A stretch of DNA of 64,000 nucleotides from Dyadobacter koreensis (GCF_900108855.1 NZ_FNXY01000003.1:434001-498000), one strand, 5' to 3'; numbered from the stretch's first letter, positions 44,940 to 54,467 are shown. The notes: generated by a model from the sequence alone, not told the origin. Program-made: numbers and translations.

Positions 44940-45794
44940 ATGAACCGGATACTTATTCCCATCGACTTTTCTGAAAATGCAGAACGTGCATTGGCCGCAG
45001 CAAAAATTTTAGCGGATAAAGAAAATACTCAGCTTTTTATTTTACATGCGTACCAGCCTTATATTCCGGACGTAAGTGTAATGCCAGGTAGTGTTCTGCC
45101 AGGAATCGGATCGCCGGATTATTCTTACATAGGTGATGATCTTGAAGCCAATTTCCGCCACCAGCTGGATGGATATGTCTCAGCAATCACCGCAGAGGGT
45201 TATAAGGCAGAAGCTGTCTGGTCGGTTGGAGGTATTCAAGCCGCAGTTGAAGATGCTGTAAAAGAATACAAGCCGGATTTAATAGTGACCGGAAGAACCG
45301 GAACTGGTGGTTTTCTTGACAAATTGATCGGTAGCTCGGCAACTCATATTGCGCTTCATTCGCCCTGTCCGGTTATGATTATTCCGCCACAAGCTGAACC
45401 AAAGAGATTCAGTAAAGTAGTATATGCCACGCAGTTTGAATATGCTGAAAATGATATTCTGCGCGAAGTTTTTATTCTGATGAACCATCTGGGGAGTAAG
45501 TTAACCCTTCTGAAAGTAAATGCTGATTCCCAGCCGGATATCCAGCCAGACAATCAATACCTGGCTGACATTAAAGGGGAATTTATTATCGGCGAAGACG
45601 AAGTGGTTTACAGAAAGGCTGACAGTGTTCTGGATGGCATTGAGGATTATTGTGATGAAGTCAATGCTGATCTTTTAATTATGTCAACCAGAGAACGTTC
45701 TTTTATTGAAGAATTTCTTATCAATCCGAGTGTAACAAAAAAACTGGTCGTGGACACCCATGTTCCTTTGTTAATTTATCATCTTCGCGAATAA
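44940..45794 (+). CDS. Tandem universal stress protein (UspA family)
   Basis: 284 residues with two UspA domains. The first (1-145) starts with RILIPIDFSENAERALAAAKILA and ends with the ATP-binding glycines in GRTGTGGFLDKLIGSSATH and CPVMIIPPQ. The second (about 150-284) starts with FSKVVYATQFEYAENDILREV but lacks the glycine signature (STRERSFIEEFLINPSVTK), so it is probably non-binding. Such proteins support survival under stress or low oxygen. A 10-bp palindrome lies just upstream. CorA follows 58 nt later. Confidence 0.92.
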   Translation: MNRILIPIDFSENAERALAAAKILADKENTQLFILHAYQPYIPDVSVMPGSVLPGIGSPDYSYIGDDLEANFRHQLDGYVSAITAEGYKAEAVWSVGGIQAAVEDAVKEYKPDLIVTGRTGTGGFLDKLIGSSATHIALHSPCPVMIIPPQAEPKRFSKVVYATQFEYAENDILREVFILMNHLGSKLTLLKVNADSQPDIQPDNQYLADIKGEFIIGEDEVVYRKADSVLDGIEDYCDEVNADLLIMSTRERSFIEEFLINPSVTKKLVVDTHVPLLIYHLRE

Positions 45795-45852
45795 TTCAGT
45801 GAAGATCAAAACCATAAATCCATCCAGGTAATATCGTCTCAGTATATTTAGA

Positions 45853-46932
45853 ATGTCGAAACGGAAGCATCGCCCAAAACGGGAGAATTTATTAACCTCA
45901 CCGGGTACTTTAACTTACATCGGGCCAGATAATGAGTTAAAAACCAAGATTCGAAAGATTCAGTATAGTGAGAAATTCTATAAAAATGAAGCTGTCACAA
46001 GTCTTGCAGAATGTGCGGCAAATCCAAGTTTAGAACCACATATTACCTGGCTGGATGTTGATGGAATTCATGAAACGGCTCTCGTTGGAAAAATTGGCAC
46101 TCTCTATCATCTTCATCCATTAATTTTAGAAGATATCGTTAATACCGAACATAAACCCAAACTGGAAGTTTATGATACCGGGTATATATTTTTAACTTTA
46201 AAAATGCTTCACGTAGATTCAGAAGAGCCTTTGGAAATTTCTTCTGAACATGTAAGTTTCGTTACCGGCAAGGATTATCTTATTTCATTTCAGGAGGAAC
46301 GTTCGGATGATATTTTCAATCCGGTTATCGAACGCTTAAACGCCTCTGTCGGAAAAACTCGTCGGAATGGCACTGATTATCTCGTTTTCGCACTCATGGA
46401 CGTGATTGTGGATAATTACTTTCTGGTGCTGGAAAAATTTGGAGAAAAGCTCGATCTGGTCGAAGAAAGTATCATCAGTGGTTCTAAAAGAGAGTCCCTG
46501 AACGACCTGTATGCGTTAAAGAGAGAGCTTACTTTCGTAAGGCGGGCTATCTGGCCGCTTCGTGATATGATCAATCAACTAATTCGGGAGGATAATTCTC
46601 TAATCAGTAAAGAAGTCGTTCCCTATTACCGTGATTTATATGATCACACCATGCAGGCACTTGATACGGTAGATTCTTATCGGGAACTTCTGGCTAGTCT
46701 GGCTGACGTTCATCTGTCGACCATAAGTAACCGGATGAATGCTGTTATGAAAACACTTACTATCTTTTCTGCTATTTTCATGCCTCTGACTTTCATTGTG
46801 GGAGTGTATGGAATGAACTTTGAGAACATGCCCGAGTTGAAAAATCCATATGGATATTATTATACCTGGGGCGTCATGGCGATTGTTACGGTAGGAATGA
46901 TTTTATATTTCAAGGCAAAAAAGTGGATGTAG
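45853..46932 (+). CDS. corA: Magnesium/cobalt transporter CorA
   Basis: 359 residues. A large cytoplasmic domain (HPLILEDIVNTEHKPKLEVYDTGYIFLTLKML; ISFQEE; LMDVIVDNYFLVLEKFGEKLDLVEE; LKRELTFVRRAIWPLRDMINQLI) is followed by two membrane helices with the YGMNFENMPEL signature between them. The GMN motif is the pore's metal filter in CorA pentamers. It imports Mg2+, with some Co2+ and Ni2+. The start at 45853 is set by the basic N-terminus MSKRKHRPKRENLL. Regulation is not visible; the universal stress gene upstream may be cotranscribed. Confidence 0.96.
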   Translation: MSKRKHRPKRENLLTSPGTLTYIGPDNELKTKIRKIQYSEKFYKNEAVTSLAECAANPSLEPHITWLDVDGIHETALVGKIGTLYHLHPLILEDIVNTEHKPKLEVYDTGYIFLTLKMLHVDSEEPLEISSEHVSFVTGKDYLISFQEERSDDIFNPVIERLNASVGKTRRNGTDYLVFALMDVIVDNYFLVLEKFGEKLDLVEESIISGSKRESLNDLYALKRELTFVRRAIWPLRDMINQLIREDNSLISKEVVPYYRDLYDHTMQALDTVDSYRELLASLADVHLSTISNRMNAVMKTLTIFSAIFMPLTFIVGVYGMNFENMPELKNPYGYYYTWGVMAIVTVGMILYFKAKKWM

Positions 46933-47008
46933 AATGTTATAATTCCAGCCTCATTTTCCGATCGTTTTAGTTTATACGAAAATACCATACAAAAACATCA
47001 TTCTTTAA

Positions 47009-47016
47009 TACCTTTG
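47009..47016 (+). promoter_or_regulatory. Candidate Bacteroidota -7 box for murF-alr
   Basis: TACCTTTG matches TAnnTTTG exactly and lies 21 nt before the ATG at 47038. No clear -33 TTG at the usual distance. Confidence 0.45.
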
Positions 47017-47037
47017 CGCTTTGCAAATTTCATTGGA

Positions 47038-49506
47038 ATGATTCTGACCGAAAATACAACCGCATCCATACAAACCAAGGCGGATTATCTGCTTACCGAT
47101 AGCCGTCAACTTACTTTCCCTGAAAAAAGTATATTTTTCGCTATCAGAGGTGAACGCCATGACGGTCATCAATTCATTAAAACGCTATATCAAAAAGGTG
47201 TCAGAGAGTTTGTGGTGGAAGAAAACTCTCTGAACGAAACTTTACGGGCGGAAATTAATTCATGGAAAGATGCGACGGTATGGACTGTTTTTTCCAGCAT
47301 TCGTGCATTGCAAAAAATCGTCGCCGAGCACCGCAGTCACTTCTCACTCCCTGTTTTGGGAATTGTTGGCAGTAATGGAAAAACCATTGTTAAAGAATGG
47401 CTGGCGCAATTAACCGCACCTGGTCAACGTGTTGTTGCAAGTCCTAAAAGTTATAATTCTCAAATCGGTGTTCCTCTTTCTGTCTGGAATTTAAAGAAAG
47501 AACATACCCTTGCCATATTCGAAGCCGGAGTCTCCCGCGCCCATGAAATGGAATATCTACAGACTGTGATACGCCCGACCATTGGGATATTTACAAATAT
47601 CGGCTCAGCACATGATGACGGATTTCGTAGCCGCAAGCAGAAAATCACAGAAAAACTTCGTCTTTTTACAAAGGTAAAGACATTGATATATTGTAAGGAT
47701 TACACAGAGGTCGACGAAGAAATTAAACTGATTCTGCGTCCGGTTAATCCCTTTCTCAAAACAATAAGCTGGGGGAGCCACTCAGACGCAGACGTGAATG
47801 TTTCTTATGAAGCATATCAAAATAAAACAATAATTAAGCTTAACGGCATTTTTGGAAATCTGCAATTAGAAACCGGTTTCCGCGATAATGCTTCCCTTGA
47901 AAACCTGACACATTGTATCCTGTTTCTGCTCGATTTTGGCCTGACTGCTTCTGTTATTCAGGAAAGAATATTGACGTTACGACCTGTTTCGATGCGCTTG
48001 GAATTGAAGGAAGGTATAAACAATTGTTACGTTATTGACGACACCTATAACAATGACCTGCAAGGGCTAACCATGGCGCTGAACTTTTTGTCGCAACAGG
48101 AACAGCGCAGTCACCGGACCGTTATTCTTTCCGACGTTCTGCAATCCGGCCAGGCGCCTACCGAACTTTATGGAATTATAGCACAATTGCTGTTTGAAAA
48201 AAAAATCAACAGACTGGTAGGTATCGGACCTGAACTGAGCCGCCAGCTTAAGCAATTCAATATCGCAGAAACTAATTTTTATGAAGACACCGAAGCATTT
48301 TTAAAGGAGTTCCCATTTAATTCCCTTACCAACAGTCTGGTTTTGGTCAAAGGAGCCCGGACATTTTCTTTTGAAAAAATCGTCCATCGCCTTCAGCAAA
48401 AAGTACACGGGACTGTGCTTGAAATTAATTTGGACGCATTGACTCATAACCTTAATTTTTACCGGACAAAGATCGGTTCAGAAACCAAGATTATGGTCAT
48501 GGTTAAAGCGTTCGCGTATGGAAGCGGCAGTTCGGAAGTGGCAAGTTTATTACAATACCACCGCGTAGACTATCTCGGCGTCGCCTATGCAGACGAAGGA
48601 GTTTCACTACGCCAAAGCGGAATCACTTTGCCAATTATGGTCATGAATTCAACTGCGCCAACCTTTGATACGCTTTTGCAATATCAGCTGGAACCTGAAA
48701 TTTACAGCAGGCGTATGCTGACAGACTGGATTGAGTATATCAAGCTTAAAAACAATTCGGAAATTCCCGCAGTCCACCTGAAACTGGATACGGGCATGCA
48801 CAGACTTGGATTTGTTGAAGATGATTATGAATGGTTATGCGAACAGCTTACCGTCAATCCATCCATAAAAGTATCTACAATTTTTAGTCATTTAGTTGGT
48901 GCCGACGATGGAATCCATAATAATTTCTCTCACCTTCAATATGGTAGATTTATCAAAGGTGCAGTCAGAATCGAGGAAACTTTGGGTTATCCAGTAACCA
49001 AACACATCTTAAACTCCGCAGGAATTGTTCGTTTTCCGGAGTTCAGACTGGATATGGTTCGTCTGGGAATCGGACTCTACGGCGTCGAAGCGACCGGGCA
49101 GCAGCAACACTTTTTACAATCTGTCGGAACGTTGAAAACAGTTGTTTCTCAGATAAAATATTTGTCGGCCGGAGAGACTGTAGGTTACAGTCGAAGAGGT
49201 ATTGTCGATCACGATTCTGCTATTGCAACGTTGGCGATTGGTTATGCAGACGGATATGACCGTGGCCTGGGAAATGGTGTCGGACAGGTTTATGTCAACG
49301 GAACTTTGTGTCCTACAATCGGGAATGTATGTATGGATATGACGATGATTGATGTAACGAATGCCGAAGTTGAAGAAGGTGATGAGGTAATTATCTTTGG
49401 AAGCGAGGTGCCAATCACAGATTTGGCAAAACGTATCGGAACCATACCATATGAATTACTTACAGGAATCGGAGAAAGGGTCAAACGCGTATTTTTTAAA
49501 GAATAA
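47038..49506 (+). CDS. Fused UDP-MurNAc-tripeptide:D-Ala-D-Ala ligase / alanine racemase (MurF-Alr)
   Basis: 822 residues from the ATG at 47038; a TTG at 47014 overlaps the -7 box. Residues 1-445 are MurF: LTDSRQLTFPEKSIFFAIRGERHDGH, the P-loop GIVGSNGKTIVKEWLAQL (the usual final Thr is Ile here), KSYNSQIGVPLSVWN, FEAGVSRAHEM and YVIDDTYNNDLQGL. Residues about 455-822 are alanine racemase: TVLEINLDALTHNLNFYR, the PLP lysine in MVMVKAFAYGSGS, LKLDTGMHRLGF, GETVGYSRRGI with the catalytic Tyr, and CMDMTMIDVT. It makes D-alanine and adds D-Ala-D-Ala to the murein precursor. The fusion is normal for Bacteroidota. It is monocistronic. Confidence 0.95.
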   Translation: MILTENTTASIQTKADYLLTDSRQLTFPEKSIFFAIRGERHDGHQFIKTLYQKGVREFVVEENSLNETLRAEINSWKDATVWTVFSSIRALQKIVAEHRSHFSLPVLGIVGSNGKTIVKEWLAQLTAPGQRVVASPKSYNSQIGVPLSVWNLKKEHTLAIFEAGVSRAHEMEYLQTVIRPTIGIFTNIGSAHDDGFRSRKQKITEKLRLFTKVKTLIYCKDYTEVDEEIKLILRPVNPFLKTISWGSHSDADVNVSYEAYQNKTIIKLNGIFGNLQLETGFRDNASLENLTHCILFLLDFGLTASVIQERILTLRPVSMRLELKEGINNCYVIDDTYNNDLQGLTMALNFLSQQEQRSHRTVILSDVLQSGQAPTELYGIIAQLLFEKKINRLVGIGPELSRQLKQFNIAETNFYEDTEAFLKEFPFNSLTNSLVLVKGARTFSFEKIVHRLQQKVHGTVLEINLDALTHNLNFYRTKIGSETKIMVMVKAFAYGSGSSEVASLLQYHRVDYLGVAYADEGVSLRQSGITLPIMVMNSTAPTFDTLLQYQLEPEIYSRRMLTDWIEYIKLKNNSEIPAVHLKLDTGMHRLGFVEDDYEWLCEQLTVNPSIKVSTIFSHLVGADDGIHNNFSHLQYGRFIKGAVRIEETLGYPVTKHILNSAGIVRFPEFRLDMVRLGIGLYGVEATGQQQHFLQSVGTLKTVVSQIKYLSAGETVGYSRRGIVDHDSAIATLAIGYADGYDRGLGNGVGQVYVNGTLCPTIGNVCMDMTMIDVTNAEVEEGDEVIIFGSEVPITDLAKRIGTIPYELLTGIGERVKRVFFKE

Positions 49507-49512
49507 TAACTG

Positions 49513-49548
49513 AAAAAGCCGCTTAGATTCATCTTCAAGCGGCTTTTT
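49513..49548. terminator. Bidirectional terminator between murF-alr and ppk1
   Basis: AAAAAGCCGCTT (49513-49524) pairs with AAGCGGCTTTTT (49537-49548), and the A/T ends give U runs both ways. It lies between two convergent stop codons. Confidence 0.88.
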
Positions 49549-49565
49549 TAAGTTATTCCTATAAG

Positions 49566-51878
49566 TTATTCAACAATTTGCTGTTCAGATTGTGCTTCTG
49601 CGGACTGCTGTTGTCTCGCCAGATCCTCTTCTACCGTATCAGCTGGTTTCTGGTCCGGAACAAAAAGTTTTACTTTTAAAACATCTTCCAGCGTTACATC
49701 AAAAAATGCTTTGTGAACGTTTAACGGCTCTTCGTCTGGCTCTTTGCATTTAACATAAGTACCGTCTTCCTGCATCTCGTAAGCATTGACATTGTCAAGC
49801 AAACTGAAATACAAGATGTGAATCGCTTCCTGTTTTACACGTGTATCAACCAGTTTGAAAAGAGATTCTATACGGCGGTCAAAACTACGAACCATCGCGT
49901 CAGCACTACCTCCATAAACTAATGGTTCTCCATTTTGATGAAAATAAAAAATTCTTGAATGTTCCAGAAAATCTCCTACCAGTGAACGAACTGAAATATT
50001 CTCACTCAAACCTTTTCTTCTCGGACGCAGACAACACATGCCGCGAACGATCAACCGAACTGGCACACCTGCCTGTGATGCTATATAGAGCTCCTGAATT
50101 GTTTCCCGATCTTCCAGAGAATTTATTTTGATACAAATTCCGCAAGGCAATCCAGCTTTTGCATTTTCAGCTTCATTGCGAATCAACTCAATTAACTTAT
50201 TCCGCATGTATCGCGGCGCCGTAATCAGGTTTTGATATTCGGTCGGGCTTGAATGACCTGTGATAACATTAAAGAACTCAGAAATATCCTGGGTATATTC
50301 TTCGTTCGTGGTTAAAAGTCCTGTATCGGTATACAACCTCGAAGTATCCTCATTATAGTTTCCGCTCGATAAATGCGCATAACGCAAAACTCGGTTTCCT
50401 TCATTACGAACGATAAGCAACAATTTCGTATGCGTTTTCAACTGACCGATTCCATAAATCACAAAACAGCCAGCTTTTTGCAAACGCTGTGCTTCACGGA
50501 TATTATTTTCTTCATCAAAACGCGCTTTAACTTCAAATAAAACGGCCACGTGTTTCCCGTTTTCAGCAGCACGCAGCAAAGCATCTGTTACGCGGGAATT
50601 TTTGGCCAGACGATAAATCGTTAGTTTGATCGATAATACTTTTGGATCATCAGCAGCCTGTTCCAATAATTGAAGTACCGGCTCAAAATTATTATATGGA
50701 TGGTGCAAAAGAATGTCCCTTTCCTTCATCGCCTCAAAAACATCCGGAATACGCTCTCTTTCAAGACCTAACGGAGGAACAGGAGGATGAATCGGAGGAA
50801 TCTGATCTTTAAATTCAGGATGTTTTACGATCGACCACAGGCAGGTATAATCGATTAGCCCCTGCGCTCTAAAGACATTATAATCGTCAATTTCCCACCT
50901 TTTCTTTATCAGGTTCAAAAGGTCAGGATTAGTGTCAGGTTCGATAGCTACACTGACGACGCGACCTAAACGACGGTTTTTAATTTTTTGTTTAATCTCG
51001 TCGATGAAATCAGATTCCATGTCATCGCTTTCTTCCAGAGAAAAATCGCCGTTTCTGATTATCCGGAACAAATTCGTGGAAACAATGTCGACGTTGCGAT
51101 ATAACTTGTAAATATGTGCTCTGACAATCTTTTCAATTGGCAGGAAAAGGATCTCTTCTTCACGTTCAATAACATAGAACCGGGGAAGATTGAGTGGAAG
51201 CTGAACAAACGACAGTTTGCGATCTTCCTCGGAAGTTGTGCCTTTTACCTGCGTAATTACGCCCAATACCAGAACTTTTGCGAGCAAAACGGGAAACGCA
51301 TGCGTGTAATCAAAAAGCATAGGGGTAAGCATAGGGTAAACCGTCCGCTCAAAATATTCCTCAATATCGGCAGTTTCATCCCCAACAACATCTTCCATCC
51401 CGATCACACGAAAACCGTGTTGAGCGAAAAGCGGCTGGAGATGGTCGGTATAACATTCATTCTGCAAACGAACAAATTCGTGCAGTTCTTTCATAAGCAT
51501 CTTCCGGAACGGTATTTCCCTTAACCCGGAATAGTCCACCCGTTCTTTTCCGTAATCAAGATAGTTATATAAACTACCTAAGCGAATGGACAAAAACTCA
51601 TCAAGATTTGATGATGTGATTGCCAGAAATTTTAGTCTGTCAAATAAATTTCGTTCTTCATTTTGTGCCTGATCCAAAACCCGGTCATTGAATTTCAACC
51701 AGCTTAGATCACGACTGATAAAATCGCTCTGCTGAACCAAAGAGTTTACCTTTTCAGTCGGACTTACAAGTTTTGTTTCATCCATGGTTGTCTCTTTTGG
51801 GTTTTTGAAAAATGAAAACAAACTTGAAAGTCGCCCTCTTTTTTCGCTATTGATTATGGGGTCGGTATGGTCAGGCAT
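49566..51878 (-). CDS. ppk1: Polyphosphate kinase 1
   Basis: 770 residues, longer than the usual 690-720 because of an N-terminal tail of about 45 residues and an acidic C-terminal tail (DTVEEDLARQQQSAEAQSEQ). Landmarks: FISRDLSWLKFNDRVLDQAQ, SSNLDEFLSIRLG, DILLHHPYNNFEPVL, ALLRAAENGKHVAVLFEVKARFDEENN and the phosphohistidine region YAHLSSGNYNEDTSRLYTD, then the later HSRIFYFHQNGEPLVYGGSADAMVRSFDRRIE. It makes inorganic polyphosphate from ATP, reversibly. An ATG at 51785 (MDETKLVSP) would give a more standard length. It stands alone; ppx is not nearby. Confidence 0.96.
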   Translation of the reverse strand: MPDHTDPIINSEKRGRLSSLFSFFKNPKETTMDETKLVSPTEKVNSLVQQSDFISRDLSWLKFNDRVLDQAQNEERNLFDRLKFLAITSSNLDEFLSIRLGSLYNYLDYGKERVDYSGLREIPFRKMLMKELHEFVRLQNECYTDHLQPLFAQHGFRVIGMEDVVGDETADIEEYFERTVYPMLTPMLFDYTHAFPVLLAKVLVLGVITQVKGTTSEEDRKLSFVQLPLNLPRFYVIEREEEILFLPIEKIVRAHIYKLYRNVDIVSTNLFRIIRNGDFSLEESDDMESDFIDEIKQKIKNRRLGRVVSVAIEPDTNPDLLNLIKKRWEIDDYNVFRAQGLIDYTCLWSIVKHPEFKDQIPPIHPPVPPLGLERERIPDVFEAMKERDILLHHPYNNFEPVLQLLEQAADDPKVLSIKLTIYRLAKNSRVTDALLRAAENGKHVAVLFEVKARFDEENNIREAQRLQKAGCFVIYGIGQLKTHTKLLLIVRNEGNRVLRYAHLSSGNYNEDTSRLYTDTGLLTTNEEYTQDISEFFNVITGHSSPTEYQNLITAPRYMRNKLIELIRNEAENAKAGLPCGICIKINSLEDRETIQELYIASQAGVPVRLIVRGMCCLRPRRKGLSENISVRSLVGDFLEHSRIFYFHQNGEPLVYGGSADAMVRSFDRRIESLFKLVDTRVKQEAIHILYFSLLDNVNAYEMQEDGTYVKCKEPDEEPLNVHKAFFDVTLEDVLKVKLFVPDQKPADTVEEDLARQQQSAEAQSEQQIVE

Positions 51879-51985
51879 AATGTAATAAAATTAAGCAATT
51901 CGCGCTATTAGTGTGTCACAAAATGCAACGAATCTAATTATGTATTGTTTTCAGTAAGATGAAGTTTTTGTTAATTCTTTTTCAA

Positions 51986-52025
51986 AAAAAACGGACGACT
52001 GAACATAAGTCAGCCATCCGTTTTT
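51986..52025 (-). terminator. Probable terminator of gyrB
   Basis: AAAAACGGA and TCCGTTTTT form the base, with CTGA/TCAG pairing inside and two mismatches. Runs of T follow on both strands. It begins 26 nt after the gyrB stop. Confidence 0.75.
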
Positions 52026-52050
52026 CATAACTCGCGACGAGAGCTGACTG

Positions 52051-54006
52051 TTACACGTCTACACGAGCGTATTTTGCATTCTTCTCAATAAAATCGCGCC
52101 GCGGCCCCACTTCATCTCCCATTAACATAGAAAATAAGTGATCCGCCTCTGCTGCCGACTCCACCGATACTTGTTTTAAACTTCTTCCTTCCGGGTTCAT
52201 CGTCGTGCTCCACAATTGTTCGGCATTCATTTCACCCAAACCTTTATAACGCTGAATGTTCACCAGGTCTTCACGGCCATTACCGATCGCCCTGACAGCT
52301 TCCTCGCGTTGTTGTTCTGTCCAGCAATATCTTTCCTCTTTTCCTTTTTTAACAAGATAAAGCGGAGGCTGTGCGATGTAGATGTAACCGTTGTCGATCA
52401 ATATCTTCATGTAACGGAAGAAGAAAGTCAGGATCAGGGTACGGATGTGACTACCGTCAATATCCGCATCCGTCATGATCACGATTTTGTGGTAACGAAG
52501 CTTGTCGATATTCAACGCCCGTTCATCACCATCCTTTCCGATCTGCACACCCATTGCGGTGAACATATTTTTGATCTCTTCATTTTCGTAAATTCTGTAT
52601 TCCTGTGCTTTTTCAACATTAAGAATTTTACCTCTCAATGGCAAAATAGCCTGGAATGCGCGGTTACGTCCTTGCTTTGCCGTTCCACCGGCAGAGTCTC
52701 CTTCGACAAGGTACAATTCGCAAACCTCAGGATCTGTTTCTGAGCAGTCAGAGAGTTTTCCGGGCAGACCGGTTCCTGACATCACGTTCTTGCGCTGAAC
52801 CATTTCACGTGCTTTTTTAGCAGCGATACGAGCCTTTGCAGCAAGAATAACTTTATCAATGATGGTTCTCGCTTCCTTCGGATGTTCAGCAAGATAGGTA
52901 TCAAGCATTTCTGCAACTACCTGACTTACAACACTTACCACTTCCGAGTTACCAAGTTTTGTTTTTGTCTGGCCTTCAAACTGAGGCTCAGCCACTTTAA
53001 CGGAAATTACAGCCGTAAGACCTTCACGAAAATCGTCTCCGCTGATCTCTATTTTTTCCTTAGCCAACACACCTGACTTATCCGCATAGTTTTTTAGCGT
53101 TCTTGTCAAAGCAGAGCGGAAACCCTGAACGTGTGTACCGCCTTCAATCGTATTGATGTTGTTTACGTAAGAAAAAACATTTTCCCCGTAAGAAGTATTG
53201 TACATCATGGCAATCTCCACCGGAACTGTTCCTTTGGTATTTTCCATGTAGATAGGTTCAGGAATCAATGCCTGACGTGTTCCTTCAAGATAAAGTACAA
53301 ACTCATTCAGACCAATTTCTGAATGAAATTCTTCTCCGCGCGGAACACCGTTTTCGTCTAGCTCACGCTTATCCTGCAAGGTGATACGGATACCTTTATT
53401 TAAAAAGGATAATTCACGAAGACGCGTTGCAACAGTTTCGTATTTATATTCTGTTACGGTAAAAATCGTCGCATCCGGTTTAAAATGGATAAACGTACCC
53501 GTTTTTTCCGAATCACCGATCACGCGAACAGGATATAAAGGTTTTCCTTCACTGTATTCCTGTTCAAATATTTTACCTTCTCTATGAATTTCTACACGCA
53601 AGTGTATTGAAAGCGCATTAACGCAGGAAACCCCAACACCGTGCAAACCACCCGAAACCTTATATGTGTCTTTATCAAACTTACCACCTGCGTGAAGTAC
53701 GGTCAAAACAACTTCAAGTGCCGATTTTTTTTCTTTCGCCATAAGACCGGTTGGAATACCCCGGCCATTATCCTGCACTGTAATGGAATTATCTTCTTCT
53801 ATCGTAACGTTGATGGTGTCACAGTAGCCTGCCATTGCTTCGTCAATGGAGTTGTCAACTACTTCCCAAATCAAATGGTGAACTCCTTTAAAACCGGTAT
53901 CACCAATATACATGGCCGGACGCTTACGTACGGCTTCTAAACCTTCAAGAACCTGGATGTTATCGGCTGAATAATTATTTACTTCAATCGCTGTTTCGTT
54001 TGCCAT
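52051..54006 (-). CDS. gyrB: DNA gyrase subunit B
   Basis: 651 residues, the short Bacteroidota form without the Gram-negative insert. GHKL ATPase: EVVDNSIDEAMAGYCD, VQDNGRGIPTG, GGKFDKDTYKVSGGLHGVG. Transducer and TOPRIM: LYLVEGDSAGGTAKQGRNRAFQA, DADIDGSHIRTLILTFFFR, and the C-terminal GLGEMNAEQLWSTTMNPEGRSL. It pairs with GyrA to add negative supercoils. A clear -7 box lies 55 nt upstream, and a terminator-like hairpin sits between that box and the start codon. No gyrA, recF or dnaN is next to it. Confidence 0.96.
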   Translation of the reverse strand: MANETAIEVNNYSADNIQVLEGLEAVRKRPAMYIGDTGFKGVHHLIWEVVDNSIDEAMAGYCDTINVTIEEDNSITVQDNGRGIPTGLMAKEKKSALEVVLTVLHAGGKFDKDTYKVSGGLHGVGVSCVNALSIHLRVEIHREGKIFEQEYSEGKPLYPVRVIGDSEKTGTFIHFKPDATIFTVTEYKYETVATRLRELSFLNKGIRITLQDKRELDENGVPRGEEFHSEIGLNEFVLYLEGTRQALIPEPIYMENTKGTVPVEIAMMYNTSYGENVFSYVNNINTIEGGTHVQGFRSALTRTLKNYADKSGVLAKEKIEISGDDFREGLTAVISVKVAEPQFEGQTKTKLGNSEVVSVVSQVVAEMLDTYLAEHPKEARTIIDKVILAAKARIAAKKAREMVQRKNVMSGTGLPGKLSDCSETDPEVCELYLVEGDSAGGTAKQGRNRAFQAILPLRGKILNVEKAQEYRIYENEEIKNMFTAMGVQIGKDGDERALNIDKLRYHKIVIMTDADIDGSHIRTLILTFFFRYMKILIDNGYIYIAQPPLYLVKKGKEERYCWTEQQREEAVRAIGNGREDLVNIQRYKGLGEMNAEQLWSTTMNPEGRSLKQVSVESAAEADHLFSMLMGDEVGPRRDFIEKNAKYARVDV

Positions 54007-54028
54007 ATAGTTTGTTTTACTCTACGAT

Positions 54029-54054
54029 AAAAAGTGCCCATTCAGGGGCTTTTT
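54029..54054 (-). promoter_or_regulatory. Terminator-like hairpin in the gyrB 5' leader
   Basis: On the minus strand AAAAAG...CTTTTT closes a short stem with CCC/GGG pairing above and a small internal loop, ending in a T run. It lies between the -7 box (54062-54069) and the gyrB ATG (54006), so it would be transcribed in the leader. Confidence 0.4.
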
Positions 54055-54061
54055 AAACATA

Positions 54062-54069
54062 CAAAGATA
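54062..54069 (-). promoter_or_regulatory. Candidate Bacteroidota -7 box for gyrB
   Basis: Minus strand reads TATCTTTG, an exact TAnnTTTG match, 55 nt before the gyrB ATG. No -33 TTG in the expected place. Confidence 0.45.
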
Positions 54070-54426
54070 CGCTTTTTTTGCCTCTTTTCCTACTCTACCA
54101 CAAGATACATTTATGTACTTTACCCCTTTTTTAATTATTTTTTTTAGATGAGTATACGGATCAGAAATGCGGGCATTTCCCTGACAAATTTTAAAGGTTT
54201 AGGTTCAGGATTGTAAAACAATTTAAATGCGTCAGCCAAAGGCAACTGCGAGGTTTCTCAGTTTTTCATAAGAAAAGGATTAAAATAAGATCTATATTTA
54301 TTATTATTTTCCAACAATTTGACAAATAGAACCTTAGTTTTTAGAATCCTGTCAGAAAAAAGACAAAATCAATTCCGTTTGATTACATAGCCAACAGCAG
54401 ATTACCTCACAGCATGGCTATCAAAT

Positions 54427-54467
54427 AAAAACGCGGCTCTCTGAGGTAATCAGGAAGCCGCGTTTTT
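54427..54467 (-). terminator. Terminator of the cytochrome-fusion gene
   Basis: AAAAACGCGGCT (54427-54438) pairs with AGCCGCGTTTTT (54456-54467). It lies 17 nt after the gene's stop. The loop sequence TGAGGTAATC (54442-54451) is also complementary to 54400-54409. Confidence 0.85.

Noticed and set aside
54148-54216. 22-codon frame in the gyrB upstream region
   Set aside because: No family match, no promoter or ribosome site seen, and such short frames are expected by chance in 400 nt.
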